A stretch of DNA of 64,000 bases, from positions 62,001-126,000 of the forward strand of contig NZ_BAAAIV010000003.1 of NCBI RefSeq assembly GCF_039526245.1. Reading direction: 5' to 3'. This stretch comes from Arthrobacter_H rhombi (GTDB lineage: Bacteria; Actinomycetota; Actinomycetes; Actinomycetales; Micrococcaceae). The translations under genes and the position numbers were made by a program. The notes below the pieces were generated by a model. It was given only the letters and a program-made list of their open reading frames with translations. It was not told where the DNA came from and made no database searches. Positions 31,995-40,556 of the stretch are shown in pieces (position 1 is the first letter of the stretch; every line of letters begins with the position of its first letter).

Positions 31995-33503
31995 ATGAAC
32001 CACAAGACATCCCGCGCCACGAACACCGTGCGCCCCGAAGACGAACGCCTGCCGTGGGGCAGGACCTTTGCCTACGGATTCCAACACGTCCTGACCATGT
32101 ACGGGGGAATCATTGCCCCGCCCCTGATCGTCGGCGCGGCGGCCGGCATGGATTCGGCGGACATCGGCCTGCTCATCGCCGCCTGCCTGTTCGTCGGCGG
32201 ACTGGCCACGGTCCTGCAGACCGTGGGCATCCCGTTCTTCGGGTCGCAACTACCCCTGGTCCAGGGCGTCTCCTTCTCCGGGGTCGCCACCATGACGGCC
32301 ATCATCGCCGGCGGCGGCGGGATCCAATCGGTCTTCGGTGCCGTGATCGTCGCCTCGGCCGTGGGCCTGCTCATCACGCCGATCTTTGCCAAGGTCGTCC
32401 GGTTCTTCCCGCCCGTGGTGACCGGGACGGTCATCACCATCATCGGCTTGACCCTGATGCCGGTCGCAGCGAATTGGGCCATGGGCGGCAATGCGAAGGC
32501 CGACGACTACGGCTCGGTCGCCAACATCTCGCTGGCGGGGGTGACGTTGCTGGTCGTGCTGTTGTTGAGCAAGCTCGGAAGCGCCACGATCTCGCGGCTC
32601 TCGATCCTGCTGGCCATCGTCATCGGCACCAGCATTGCGGTGGTGTTCGGCATGGCCGACTTCTCCGGTGTCGGCAACGGTCCGGTCTTCGCCTTCCCGA
32701 CCCCCTTCGCCTTCGGTCCGCCGACGTTCGAGCTTCCGGCCATCATCTCCATGCTGATCGTCATCCTGGTGACCTTGACGGAGACGACCGCCGACATCCT
32801 GGCCGTCGGAGAGATCGTGGAGACCAAGGTCGACTCCCGCAGGATCGGTGACGGGCTGCGCGCCGACATGATCTCCAGCGTCATCTCGCCGCTGTTCAAC
32901 TCCTTCACCCAAAGCGCCTTCGCCCAGAACGTCGGCCTGGTGGCGATCACCGGCATCAAGAGCCGGTTCGTGGTCAGTGCCGGTGGCGTGATCCTGATCG
33001 TGCTGGGTCTGCTTCCCGTGCTGGGACGCGTCGTCGCGGCAGTCCCGACCTCGGTGCTGGGCGGTGCCGGAGTCGTGCTGTTCGGGACCGTGGCAGCCAG
33101 CGGCATCCGCACCCTGGCCGCCGTGGACTACCGGAACAACATGAACCTGGTCATCGTCGCCACCTCGCTCGGCTTCGGCATGATCCCGATCGCCGCCCCG
33201 ACCTTCTACGACCAGTTCCCCACCTGGTTCAGCACGATCTTCCACTCCGGCATCAGCTCGGCCGCGGTGATGGCGATCCTCATGAACATCATCTTCAACC
33301 ACATCAAGTTCGGCACCCCGGATGAGCCCTCGGTATTCGGCAAGGCGCCGCCCCGCGTGCCGCGCCCGCTGCCGGAGACCAAGAACCCGCGGACCGGGCA
33401 GCGTGCCACGTTCCGGAAGCGGACCACCCTGCCGGCTCCCGGCGAACCGGGACAGGCGCTGCGCGGCGCCGGGCGCACACCCGATCGACGGCCGGCAGGA
33501 TAG
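31995..33503 (+). CDS. NCS2-family purine permease (uric acid/xanthine type)
   Basis: A 502-residue nucleobase transporter with about 14 hydrophobic helices. NCS2 features are present: G-F-Q-H-V-L-T-M-Y in helix 1, Q-G-V-S-F-S-G-V-A near helix 3, and the substrate region T-L-T-E-T-T-A-D-I-L-A-V-G-E near residue 265. The motif near residue 310 reads N-S-F-T-Q-S-A-F-A-Q-N-V-G-L, as in the xanthine/urate subgroup. The C-terminal 50 residues are basic, Pro-rich and cytoplasmic. I choose ATG 31995 because AAGAGGTG lies 6 bases before it; an in-frame GTG at 31986 overlaps that site. It follows the 8-oxoguanine deaminase gene, whose product urate or substrate it could import. Confidence 0.88.
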   Translation: MNHKTSRATNTVRPEDERLPWGRTFAYGFQHVLTMYGGIIAPPLIVGAAAGMDSADIGLLIAACLFVGGLATVLQTVGIPFFGSQLPLVQGVSFSGVATMTAIIAGGGGIQSVFGAVIVASAVGLLITPIFAKVVRFFPPVVTGTVITIIGLTLMPVAANWAMGGNAKADDYGSVANISLAGVTLLVVLLLSKLGSATISRLSILLAIVIGTSIAVVFGMADFSGVGNGPVFAFPTPFAFGPPTFELPAIISMLIVILVTLTETTADILAVGEIVETKVDSRRIGDGLRADMISSVISPLFNSFTQSAFAQNVGLVAITGIKSRFVVSAGGVILIVLGLLPVLGRVVAAVPTSVLGGAGVVLFGTVAASGIRTLAAVDYRNNMNLVIVATSLGFGMIPIAAPTFYDQFPTWFSTIFHSGISSAAVMAILMNIIFNHIKFGTPDEPSVFGKAPPRVPRPLPETKNPRTGQRATFRKRTTLPAPGEPGQALRGAGRTPDRRPAG

Positions 33504-33666
33504 TCGCACGGCAGGAAATGACGGTGCCCGCGGTGGGGTTAACCCCCGCCGGGACCGGGGGCAAGCACGGCAGACCGCGGGACCTGGGCCCGGAAGGATG
33601 GAAGACAACGATCCCCTTCCAGCGAAAGAGCAGCCATGACCGTCCTGCCAGATTTCCCGTCGGCAC

Positions 33667-33672
33667 TAGACT
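33667..33672 (+). promoter_or_regulatory. -10 box TAGACT of the leaderless histidine kinase gene
   Basis: TAGACT ends 8 bases before ATG 33681. No ribosome binding site precedes this ATG. Confidence 0.45.
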
Positions 33673-33680
33673 CCAGACCG

Positions 33681-34988
33681 ATGGACCACACTGATCCCCC
33701 ACCCGAAGGCACCGGGGAGCACCGCACCCGGGAGGCCCCTGCCGCAGCGCCCTCCCGCCTCTCCCAACTCGGTCGGGACATCGGCTACAACCTGGCCGGT
33801 CTGTTCATCGGCGTGATCGCGTTCGCCCTGGCCATCGCCCTGTTTTCCGCGGGTGTGAGTACCGCGATCGTCTACGTCGGCGTCTTCGTACTCGTCGGCG
33901 CACTCCTGACTGCCAGCTTCTTCGCCTCCGGGGAGCGGGCCCTGGCGAGCTGGAACTCCGGGCCGCTGCCGCCGACGTACTACCGGCAGCCGGCGTCTGG
34001 CTCCGGTTTGCGCCGCATGCTCAGCCCGCTGGGCGACACCCAACGGTGGAAGGACCTGGTCCATGCGGTGGTCGCGTTCCCCGTGCGGATCCTCGCCTTT
34101 TCCGTGACGGTCAGCTGGGCCGCCGGGGCCCTGGGTGGGTTGACCCAGTGGTTCTGGTACGGCTTCATCCCCGAACCGAAGGAAGATGTGTGGGACCTGC
34201 TCGGCATCGACCCCGTCTGGCACCCGTGGATCCAGATCGGGCTCGGCATCTTCTTCCTGCTGACCCTGTTCCCACTCACCCGGCACCTGGCCCAGCTGCA
34301 GCGCGCACTCGCCGTCGGGCTGCTCACCAACGAGCGACGGGCCCTGCGCGAGGAGGCCACCCGGCTGAGCAGTTCGCGCAGCCAGGTCATCGCCGCCGAG
34401 GCAGGCACGTTGCGCCGGATCGAACGCGACATCCACGACGGGCCCCAGCAGCGGCTGGTGCGCATGGCCATGGATCTGGAAGCCGCCAAACGCCGGATCG
34501 ATCCGGCCGACCAGTCCACCCGCGAGCTCATCGACGCCGCCCTGTCCCACTCGAAGGACGCGCTGTCCGAACTGCGCGCCCTCTCGCGGGGCATCGCCCC
34601 GCCGATCCTCACCGACCGTGGGCTCGTCGCCGCCTTCGAGGCCGCCGCGGCCACCTCGCCACTGCCCGTGGGACTGGCCATCCGGCCCGGTGCAGGGCGC
34701 CGATTCCCGGCATCCGTCGAACAGGCGGCCTACTTCACCGGCGTCGAGGCGCTGACGAATGCCGCCAAGCACTCCTCCGCGGGCCAGTGCACGCTGACCC
34801 TCTCCACCCATGACAGCTTCCTGACCCTGCAAGTGCACGACGACGGTGTCGGAGGCGCGCACCCGGGCAAGGGTTCGGGGCTGGCCGGGTTGCGCGACCG
34901 CCTGGCCGGGGTCGACGGCACCCTGGAGGTCGACTCCCCCGACAACGGCGGCACCACCATCACCGCGGTGATCCCGCTCGGAGCCTGA
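33681..34988 (+). CDS. NarL-type sensor histidine kinase (HisKA_3)
   Basis: A 435-residue membrane kinase. An N-terminal hydrophilic stretch is followed by about four helices (residues 37-90 and 130-215, with a large soluble loop between). Next comes the HisKA_3 dimerisation domain R-R-I-E-R-D-I-H-D-G-P-Q-Q-R-L with phospho-acceptor His252. The HATPase domain shows E-A-L-T-N-A-A-K-H-S (N box), D-D-G-V-G-G and G-S-G-L-A-G-L-R-D-R-L (G boxes). The N-terminal membrane region resembles the sensor domain of actinobacterial two-component kinases of unknown signal. I place the start at ATG 33681 behind a TAGACT -10 box instead of an upstream ATG. The partner response regulator follows after 52 bases. 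Confidence 0.87.
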   Translation: MDHTDPPPEGTGEHRTREAPAAAPSRLSQLGRDIGYNLAGLFIGVIAFALAIALFSAGVSTAIVYVGVFVLVGALLTASFFASGERALASWNSGPLPPTYYRQPASGSGLRRMLSPLGDTQRWKDLVHAVVAFPVRILAFSVTVSWAAGALGGLTQWFWYGFIPEPKEDVWDLLGIDPVWHPWIQIGLGIFFLLTLFPLTRHLAQLQRALAVGLLTNERRALREEATRLSSSRSQVIAAEAGTLRRIERDIHDGPQQRLVRMAMDLEAAKRRIDPADQSTRELIDAALSHSKDALSELRALSRGIAPPILTDRGLVAAFEAAAATSPLPVGLAIRPGAGRRFPASVEQAAYFTGVEALTNAAKHSSAGQCTLTLSTHDSFLTLQVHDDGVGGAHPGKGSGLAGLRDRLAGVDGTLEVDSPDNGGTTITAVIPLGA

Positions 34989-35028
34989 GCACTCCGCCCG
35001 CCGGGCACGATGCGCCCGAATGCGCCGG

Positions 35029-35034
35029 TACGCT
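35029..35034 (+). promoter_or_regulatory. -10 box TACGCT of the leaderless response regulator gene
   Basis: TACGCT ends 6 bases before ATG 35041, suggesting that the regulator has its own promoter in addition to read-through from the kinase gene. Confidence 0.4.
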
Positions 35035-35040
35035 GGCTGC

Positions 35041-35697
35041 ATGCGCATCGTGCTTGCCGAGGATTCGGTCCTGCTCCGTGAAGGCCTCGTGCGGTTGCTG
35101 CGCGAGGGCGGCGCCGAGGTGGTCGCCGCCGTCGACGACGGGGAATCGTTGCTGGCCGCGGTGGCCGAGCACCTGCCGGACATCGTCGTCACCGACGTCC
35201 GCATGCCCCCGGGGTTCAGCCATGAGGGCCTGGCCGCGGCGTCCCGCATCCGGGCCGACCATCCCGGCATCGGGATCCTGGTGCTCTCCCAGTATGTGGA
35301 GCTGACGTACGCGACCGAGCTGCTGGCCGGCGCCTCGACCTCCGGGACCGGCGGGCTCGGTTACCTGCTCAAGGACCGGATCGCCCGGCTGGAGGAGATG
35401 ACCAGCGCCCTGGAGCGCATCGCCGCCGGCGGGGTCGTGCTGGACCCCGAAGTCGTTTCCGCAGCGTTCAGCCAACGGTCCGCCGCCCCGCTGGCCGCGC
35501 TGACCCCCCGCGAACGCGAGGTCATGGGCCTGATGTCCGAGGGGCGCACCAACGCCGCCATCGCCTCCACGTTGTTCCTCAGCGCGGGGGCCGTGGAGAA
35601 GAACATCTCGGCCATCTTCACCAAGCTCGACCTGTCACCGGGACCGGACGACCACCGCCGGGTGTTGGCCGTGCTGGCCTGGCTGGATCGCGGCTGA
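35041..35697 (+). CDS. NarL/FixJ-family response regulator
   Basis: A 218-residue regulator. The receiver domain has the acidic pocket E7-D8, phospho-acceptor Asp52 in V-V-T-D-V-R-M-P-P and the conserved Lys in Y-L-L-K-D-R. The C-terminal LuxR-type helix-turn-helix reads L-T-P-R-E-R-E-V-M-G-L-M-S-E-G-R-T-N-A-A-I-A and S-A-G-A-V-E-K-N-I-S-A-I-F-T-K-L. It is the cognate partner of the HisKA_3 kinase gene directly upstream. The targets and the signal are not indicated; the tested neighbourhood (ramB to the right, purine genes to the left) gives no firm hint. The start is ATG 35041 behind TACGCT. Confidence 0.9.
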   Translation: MRIVLAEDSVLLREGLVRLLREGGAEVVAAVDDGESLLAAVAEHLPDIVVTDVRMPPGFSHEGLAAASRIRADHPGIGILVLSQYVELTYATELLAGASTSGTGGLGYLLKDRIARLEEMTSALERIAAGGVVLDPEVVSAAFSQRSAAPLAALTPREREVMGLMSEGRTNAAIASTLFLSAGAVEKNISAIFTKLDLSPGPDDHRRVLAVLAWLDRG

Positions 35698-35717
35698 CCC
35701 AACGGACACGCCCGTAC

Positions 35718-37214
35718 TCAGCCGCCGTGGGCCTGCAGGAACTCGTAGACCTCCGTCTCGTCCACGCCCGGGAACGCCCCGGAGGGCATGGCCGCCAGCA
35801 GATGTGAATTGGCGCGGGCGGCCGGCCACGCCTGTCCGGCCCACAGCTGGGACAGTCCCTCGGGCGGACGCTTGCAGCAGGTCTCATCCGGGCATCGCGA
35901 CTTCGAGCGTTCGGTCGTGTCACGGCCGCGGAACCACTTGACGTGTTCGAAAGGCACCCCGATGCTCAGCGAATACGTGCCCGAGGAGTGCCGCTCCGTG
36001 CGGGCCGTGCACCAGTAGGTGCCGACCACGGTGTCGGTGTACTGCTCGTAGGCGCGGAACTTGTCCGGGACCTCGAAGACCTCACGGCTGGTCCAGTAGC
36101 GGCAGATGGTCTGGCCCTCGATGGCCCCGGTGTGGTCGGCGGGGAAGTTGACGCCGTCGTTCTCATAGGCCTTGTGCAGGATCCCCGACTCGTGCACCTT
36201 CTGGAAGTGGCAGGTGATGCCCAGGTGCTCGGTGGCCAGGTTGGTGAACCGGTGGGCCGCGGATTCGTAGGAAACCGCGTACGCATCGCGCAGGTCCTCG
36301 ATCGCCAGCGACTTGTTCTTCTTCGCCTCGTCGAGGAACCGCACCGTGGTCTTCTCCGGCATCAGCAGAGCTGCCGCAAAGTAGTTGGTGTAGACGCGTT
36401 GGCGCAGGAACTCGCTGTAGTCACGCGGCGCTTCATGCCCCAGCACATAGTGCCCCAGGGCCTGCAGGAGCACCGAGCGGGCGTCATGCTCGCTGCGTGA
36501 GCCCTGCACCAGATAAATTTGGCGGTTCTTCAGATCCGTCACCGACCGGGTCGAATGCGGCAGATTGCCCACGAACCGCAGGCCGAATCCGAGGTGTTCG
36601 GCCAGATCGGCTGCCACGTGGTGGGACAGCGGGCCCGAGGTGTGTCCGACGGCGTCGAGCAGGCCCTGAGCCTGCTTCTCCAGCTCCGGGTAGTGGTTGT
36701 TGCGCTCGCGCATTTCGGTACGGATTTCGGTGTTCGCCCGGCGGGCCTCCTCCGGGGTGGCCGACTGCTGCTCGAGGCGACGCTCCAGCTCGTGCTGGAG
36801 ACCGACGAGGGACTCGAGGACATCCATCGGCAACCGCGAGGAGACGCGGACTTTCGGCAGTCCCAGCGATCCATACAGGGGTCCGCGCTGCGCCTTCTCC
36901 AACTCGATCTCCAGGGCGGCCCGGCGATTGGGCGGCTCCGCCCCGAGCAGGTCATCGACCCGCGTATCCAGGGCCCCGGCCAGCAGCCTGAGCAGGGAGA
37001 CCTTGGGCTCGCGCTTGCCGTTCTCGATCAGGCTCAACTGCGACGGAGCCACACCGACAAGCTCCCCCAACCCGTCCAGGGTGAGGGACTTCGCCTTGCG
37101 CAGGTGGCGCACCCGCCGACCCAGGGCTATCGAGTCGAGTTCTGCGTCGTGTTCGGCCGCGTGGCCGTCCGGGGATGATCCGCCGGCCGGTCGATTCCAT
37201 GTGGGAGTAGTCAC
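35718..37214 (-). CDS. ramB: RamB-type regulator of acetate/glyoxylate genes (XRE HTH plus IrrE-like domain)
   Basis: A 498-residue regulator related to Corynebacterium RamB, which represses aceA and aceB according to carbon source. An XRE helix-turn-helix occupies about residues 35-90 (L-G-E-L-V-G-V-A-P-S-Q-L-S-L-I-E-N-G-K-R-E-P). An ImmA/IrrE-like region lies near residue 275, Q-A-L-G-H-Y-V-L-G-H-E; it keeps two His but not the full HExxH motif, so peptidase activity is doubtful. The C-terminal part has a Cys cluster (R-C-P-D-E-T-C-C-K-R) typical of the short-chain fatty-acyl regulator family. The chosen GTG 37214 lies 6 bases after TATCCT; a TTG at 37241 would add nine residues. It is divergent from aceA, its expected target. 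Confidence 0.85.
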   Translation of the reverse strand: MTTPTWNRPAGGSSPDGHAAEHDAELDSIALGRRVRHLRKAKSLTLDGLGELVGVAPSQLSLIENGKREPKVSLLRLLAGALDTRVDDLLGAEPPNRRAALEIELEKAQRGPLYGSLGLPKVRVSSRLPMDVLESLVGLQHELERRLEQQSATPEEARRANTEIRTEMRERNNHYPELEKQAQGLLDAVGHTSGPLSHHVAADLAEHLGFGLRFVGNLPHSTRSVTDLKNRQIYLVQGSRSEHDARSVLLQALGHYVLGHEAPRDYSEFLRQRVYTNYFAAALLMPEKTTVRFLDEAKKNKSLAIEDLRDAYAVSYESAAHRFTNLATEHLGITCHFQKVHESGILHKAYENDGVNFPADHTGAIEGQTICRYWTSREVFEVPDKFRAYEQYTDTVVGTYWCTARTERHSSGTYSLSIGVPFEHVKWFRGRDTTERSKSRCPDETCCKRPPEGLSQLWAGQAWPAARANSHLLAAMPSGAFPGVDETEVYEFLQAHGG

Positions 37215-37220
37215 TTTTTG

Positions 37221-37226
37221 AGGATA
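37221..37226 (-). promoter_or_regulatory. -10 box TATCCT of leaderless ramB
   Basis: On the minus strand TATCCT ends 6 bases before GTG 37214. This supports the shorter RamB start. Confidence 0.45.
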
Positions 37227-37391
37227 GCGGAAGAAACGCAAATCTTTCCACCAAATACCCCTAGAAAACCCCTTGCGGATCGAGAAAAGTGATCACTACG
37301 CACAAGAACAGCGAAACAACGGCCGGATCGGCAGCAGTGCCGAGACGGTCGACCACCCGGGTCACCCCGGGGCGAACCAGAGGAGAACGAC

Positions 37392-38696
37392 ATGACGCAG
37401 AACCAGCAGACCGCCGCAGAACGCGAGCAGGCCCTGGAGCTGGAGTGGAGCGCCAACCCCCGCTGGGAAGGCCTCACCCGTGAGTACACGGCCGCCGAGG
37501 TCGTCCGCCTGCAGGGCCGCGTCGTCGAGGAGAACACGCTGGCCCGCCGCGGTTCCGAGAAGCTCTGGAACCAGCTGACCGAGGAAGCGAAGACCGGCGC
37601 GTACACCAACTCGCTCGGTGCCCTCACCGGCAACCAGGCGGTGCAGCAGGTCAAGGCCGGGCTGCGCGCCATCTACCTTTCCGGCTGGCAGGTCGCCGCC
37701 GACGCCAACCTCTCCGGCCAGACCTACCCGGACCAGTCGCTCTACCCGGCCAACTCGGTGCCGCAGGTGGTCCGCCGCATCAACAACGCGCTGCAGCGTG
37801 CCGACCAGATCGAGTTCGCCGAGGGCGTCCAGTCGGTCGAGGACTGGCTGGTCCCGATCGTCGCCGACGCCGAGGCCGGCTTCGGTGGCCCGCTGAACGC
37901 CTACGAGCTGATGAAGTCCATGATCACCGCCGGCGCCTCGGGCGTGCACTGGGAAGATCAGCTCGCTTCGGAGAAGAAGTGCGGCCACCTCGGCGGCAAG
38001 GTCCTCATCCCGACCGGCCAGCACATCCGCACCCTGAACGCCGCCCGCCTGGCAGCCGACGTCATGAACACCCCGAGCGTCATCATCGCCCGCACCGACG
38101 CCGAGGCCGCCACCCTGATCACCTCGGACGTCGACGAGCGCGACGCCGAATTCATCACCGGCGAGCGCACCGCCGAGGGCTTCTACAAGGTCCGCAACGG
38201 CATCGAGCCCTGCATTGCCCGCGCCAAGGCCTACGCCCCGTACTCCGACCTCATCTGGATGGAGACCGGCACCCCCGACCTGGAGCTGGCCAAGAAGTTC
38301 GCCGAAGCGGTCAAGGCCGAGCACCCGGACCAGATGCTCGCCTACAACTGCTCGCCGTCGTTCAACTGGAAGAAGCACCTCGACGACGCCACGATCGCCA
38401 AGTTCCAGCGCGAACTCGGCGCCATGGGCTTCACCTTCCAGTTCATCACCCTCGCCGGCTTCCACGCCCTGAACCACTCAATGTTCGATCTGGCTTCCGG
38501 CTACGCCGAGAAGGGCATGAGCGCCTACGTCGAGCTGCAGGAGCGCGAGTTCGCTTCCGAGGCCGCCGGCTACACCGCCACCAAGCACCAGCGCGAGGTC
38601 GGCACCGGCTACTTCGACCAGATCGCCACGACGCTGAACCCCAACGCGTCCACCCTGGCCCTGGCAGGCTCCACCGAAGCCGGCCAGTTCCACTAA
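37392..38696 (+). CDS. aceA: Isocitrate lyase
   Basis: Cleaves isocitrate to succinate and glyoxylate, the first step of the glyoxylate bypass needed for growth on acetate or fatty acids. The 434-residue protein has the signature S-E-K-K-C-G-H-L-G-G-K with catalytic Cys197. It also has the metal-binding V-A-D-A-E-A-G-F-G-G, S-G-V-H-W-E-D-Q, N-C-S-P-S-F-N-W and F-I-T-L-A-G-F-H motifs. Its length fits the short bacterial ICL-1 type. ATG 37392 follows GAGGAGAACGAC. RamB is encoded divergently, 177 bases away, and aceB follows after a hairpin. Codon usage is strongly biased to C/G third positions with few rare codons, consistent with high expression. Confidence 0.97.
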   Translation: MTQNQQTAAEREQALELEWSANPRWEGLTREYTAAEVVRLQGRVVEENTLARRGSEKLWNQLTEEAKTGAYTNSLGALTGNQAVQQVKAGLRAIYLSGWQVAADANLSGQTYPDQSLYPANSVPQVVRRINNALQRADQIEFAEGVQSVEDWLVPIVADAEAGFGGPLNAYELMKSMITAGASGVHWEDQLASEKKCGHLGGKVLIPTGQHIRTLNAARLAADVMNTPSVIIARTDAEAATLITSDVDERDAEFITGERTAEGFYKVRNGIEPCIARAKAYAPYSDLIWMETGTPDLELAKKFAEAVKAEHPDQMLAYNCSPSFNWKKHLDDATIAKFQRELGAMGFTFQFITLAGFHALNHSMFDLASGYAEKGMSAYVELQEREFASEAAGYTATKHQREVGTGYFDQIATTLNPNASTLALAGSTEAGQFH

Positions 38697-38705
38697 CCAG
38701 AGCCC

Positions 38706-38745
38706 GACGCCGGTGCCTCCTCTCCCCCTGGGAGGCACCGGCGTC
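38706..38745 (+). terminator. Hairpin with T-run between aceA and aceB
   Basis: A perfect 15-bp stem (38706-38720 with 38731-38745) precedes a T-rich stretch at 38757-38764. This looks like an intrinsic terminator or attenuator that would lower aceB read-through from aceA; a processing or stabilising role is also possible. Confidence 0.7.
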
Positions 38746-38777
38746 GTACCCCACACTTTTTTTGAAGGAGAACCGCC

Positions 38778-40415
38778 ATGAATGACCCCATCACCCTGAA
38801 CGGCATCACGCTGAACGCTTCCCCGGTCCGCCGGCAGGAGCAGATCCTCACCCCCCAGGCCATGGACTTCCTGGCGAAGCTCCACGCGGAGTTCGAGCCG
38901 CGCCGCCAGGAACTGCTGGCAGCACGCGAAACCCGCCGCCGCCAGATCGCCGCCGGCGAGGACCCCCGCTTCCTGGAGGAGACCCGCCACATCCGCGAGG
39001 ACGACTCCTGGCGCGTGGCCCCGGTGGCCCCCGGGCTGGAGGACCGCCGGGTGGAGATCACCGGGCCGACCGACCGCAAGATGGCAGTCAACGCGCTGAA
39101 CTCCGGCGCCAAGGTGTGGCTGGCCGACCTCGAGGACGCCTCGACCCCGACCTGGCAGAACGTCATCGGCGGGCAGCTGAACCTGCGCGCCGTGCTCGAC
39201 GGCGAGCTCGACTTCACCTCGCCCGAGGGCAAGGAATACACGGTCACCGGCAAGAAGCTGACCGACCTGCCGACCATTGTGGTCCGCCCCCGCGGGCTGC
39301 ACCTGCCGGAGAAGCACCTGACGATCAACGGCAAGTCGACCTCCGGCTCGCTGGTGGACTTCGGGCTGTACTTCTTCCACAATGCGCAGCGGCTCATCGC
39401 CGCCGGCCGCGGCCCGTACTTCTACCTGCCGAAGATCGAGAACCACCAAGAGGCGCGCTTCTGGAATGACGTGTTCGTCTTCGCCCAGGACGCCGTGGGC
39501 ATCGAGCAGGGCACGATCCGTGCCACCGTGCTCATCGAGACCATCACCGCGGCGTTCGAGCTGGAGGAGATCCTCTACGAACTGCGCGAGCACTCGGCCG
39601 GGCTGAACGCCGGACGCTGGGACTACATCTTCTCGGTCATCAAGAACTTCCGCACCCGCGGGCCGCGGTTCGTGCTGCCGGACCGGGCGATGGTGACCAT
39701 GACTGCACCCTTCATGCGCTCCTACACCGAGCAGCTGGTGCGGGCCTGCCACCGCCGCGGGGCGATGGCGATCGGCGGCATGAGCGCCTTCATCCCGAAC
39801 CGTCGCGACGAGGCAGTCAACGCCGTGGCCTTCGAGAAGGTCCGCGCCGACAAGACCCGCGAGGCGGCCGACGGATTCGACGGTTCCTGGGTGGCGCACC
39901 CGGACCTGGTGCCGGTGGCCCGCGAGGTCTTCGACGAGACCCTCGGCGGCAAGCCCAACCAGCTGGACCGCCAGCGCGAGGACGTCATCCCCGATGACAA
40001 GGGCCTGCTGGACATTGCCGGCACCCAGGGCCTGATCACCGAGAACGGCGTGCGCATGAACGTGGAGATCGGGATCCGCTACATCGAGTCCTGGCTGCGC
40101 GGCAACGGCGCCGTGGCGCTGCAGAACCTGATGGAGGATGCGGCGACCGCCGAGATCTCCCGCTCGCAGATCTGGCAGTGGATCCACCAGGGTGCCGTCA
40201 CCGACGAGGGCGAGCTCATCACCGCCGAGTTCGTCGAGGACATCATGGAGGACGAATTCGCCAAGATGGAGCGCTTCGAGGGCGACCGGTTCGTCGACGC
40301 CCGCGAGATCTTCGACGAATGCGCCCTGCGCGAGGCCTACCCCGCGTTCCTCACGGTTCCGGCCTACACCCGGTTCCTGTGCCAGTCAAAGGCGAAGGCC
40401 ACCATCGACGCCTAA
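38778..40415 (+). CDS. aceB: Malate synthase A
   Basis: Condenses glyoxylate with acetyl-CoA to malate, completing the glyoxylate bypass started by AceA. The 545-residue length is that of malate synthase A, shorter than the G isoform. The signature G-L-N-A-G-R-W-D-Y-I-F-S-V-I-K-N-F is intact. The barrel contains the magnesium and glyoxylate site residues in W-L-A-D-L-E-D-A, R-A-T-V-L-I-E-T and the catalytic Asp region near the C-terminus (E-D-A-A-T-A-E-I-S-R-S-Q). ATG 38778 has a strong GAAGGAGAACCGCC site just after the T-run of the intergenic hairpin. Two strong hairpins follow the gene. Confidence 0.97.
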   Translation: MNDPITLNGITLNASPVRRQEQILTPQAMDFLAKLHAEFEPRRQELLAARETRRRQIAAGEDPRFLEETRHIREDDSWRVAPVAPGLEDRRVEITGPTDRKMAVNALNSGAKVWLADLEDASTPTWQNVIGGQLNLRAVLDGELDFTSPEGKEYTVTGKKLTDLPTIVVRPRGLHLPEKHLTINGKSTSGSLVDFGLYFFHNAQRLIAAGRGPYFYLPKIENHQEARFWNDVFVFAQDAVGIEQGTIRATVLIETITAAFELEEILYELREHSAGLNAGRWDYIFSVIKNFRTRGPRFVLPDRAMVTMTAPFMRSYTEQLVRACHRRGAMAIGGMSAFIPNRRDEAVNAVAFEKVRADKTREAADGFDGSWVAHPDLVPVAREVFDETLGGKPNQLDRQREDVIPDDKGLLDIAGTQGLITENGVRMNVEIGIRYIESWLRGNGAVALQNLMEDAATAEISRSQIWQWIHQGAVTDEGELITAEFVEDIMEDEFAKMERFEGDRFVDAREIFDECALREAYPAFLTVPAYTRFLCQSKAKATIDA

Positions 40416-40422
40416 CCAGCCA

Positions 40423-40480
40423 CCACCCACCCCGCGGCGTCCCCTCCATTGGACCCGGCTTCGGCCGGCGGGGTGGGTGG
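40423..40480 (+). terminator. Hairpin 1 after aceB
   Basis: A 13-bp stem (CCACCCACCCCGC at 40423-40435 with its complement at 40468-40480) closes a GC-rich loop of about 30 bases, 8 bases after the aceB stop. Confidence 0.6.
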
Positions 40481-40486
40481 CCAACC

Positions 40487-40533
40487 AACGACGGACCCCA
40501 CACGGCAGAGCTTGCTTTCCGGGGTCCGTCGTT
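40487..40533. terminator. Hairpin 2, between convergent aceB and an HTH gene
   Basis: A perfect 13-bp stem (AACGACGGACCCC at 40487-40499 with 40521-40533) is followed by TTCGTTAA. Its position between convergent genes lets it serve both strands. Confidence 0.65.
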
Positions 40534-40556
40534 TCGTTAACGGTGGTGGTTCCTGG

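Noticed and set aside
32250..33608. Long minus-strand open frame opposite the purine permease gene
   Set aside because: Composition is shadow-like (Arg, Gly, Asp, His runs), while the plus strand encodes a clear NCS2 permease.
33636..33680. Upstream ATG extending the histidine kinase by 15 residues
   Set aside because: A TAGACT -10 box lies inside this extension, 8 bases before ATG 33681, so transcription probably begins after the upstream ATG.
37288..37296. AGTGATCACT palindrome upstream of aceA as a CRP/GlxR site
   Set aside because: The central spacing is 2 bases instead of the 6 expected for a TGTGA-N6-TCACA site, so it does not fit that regulator.
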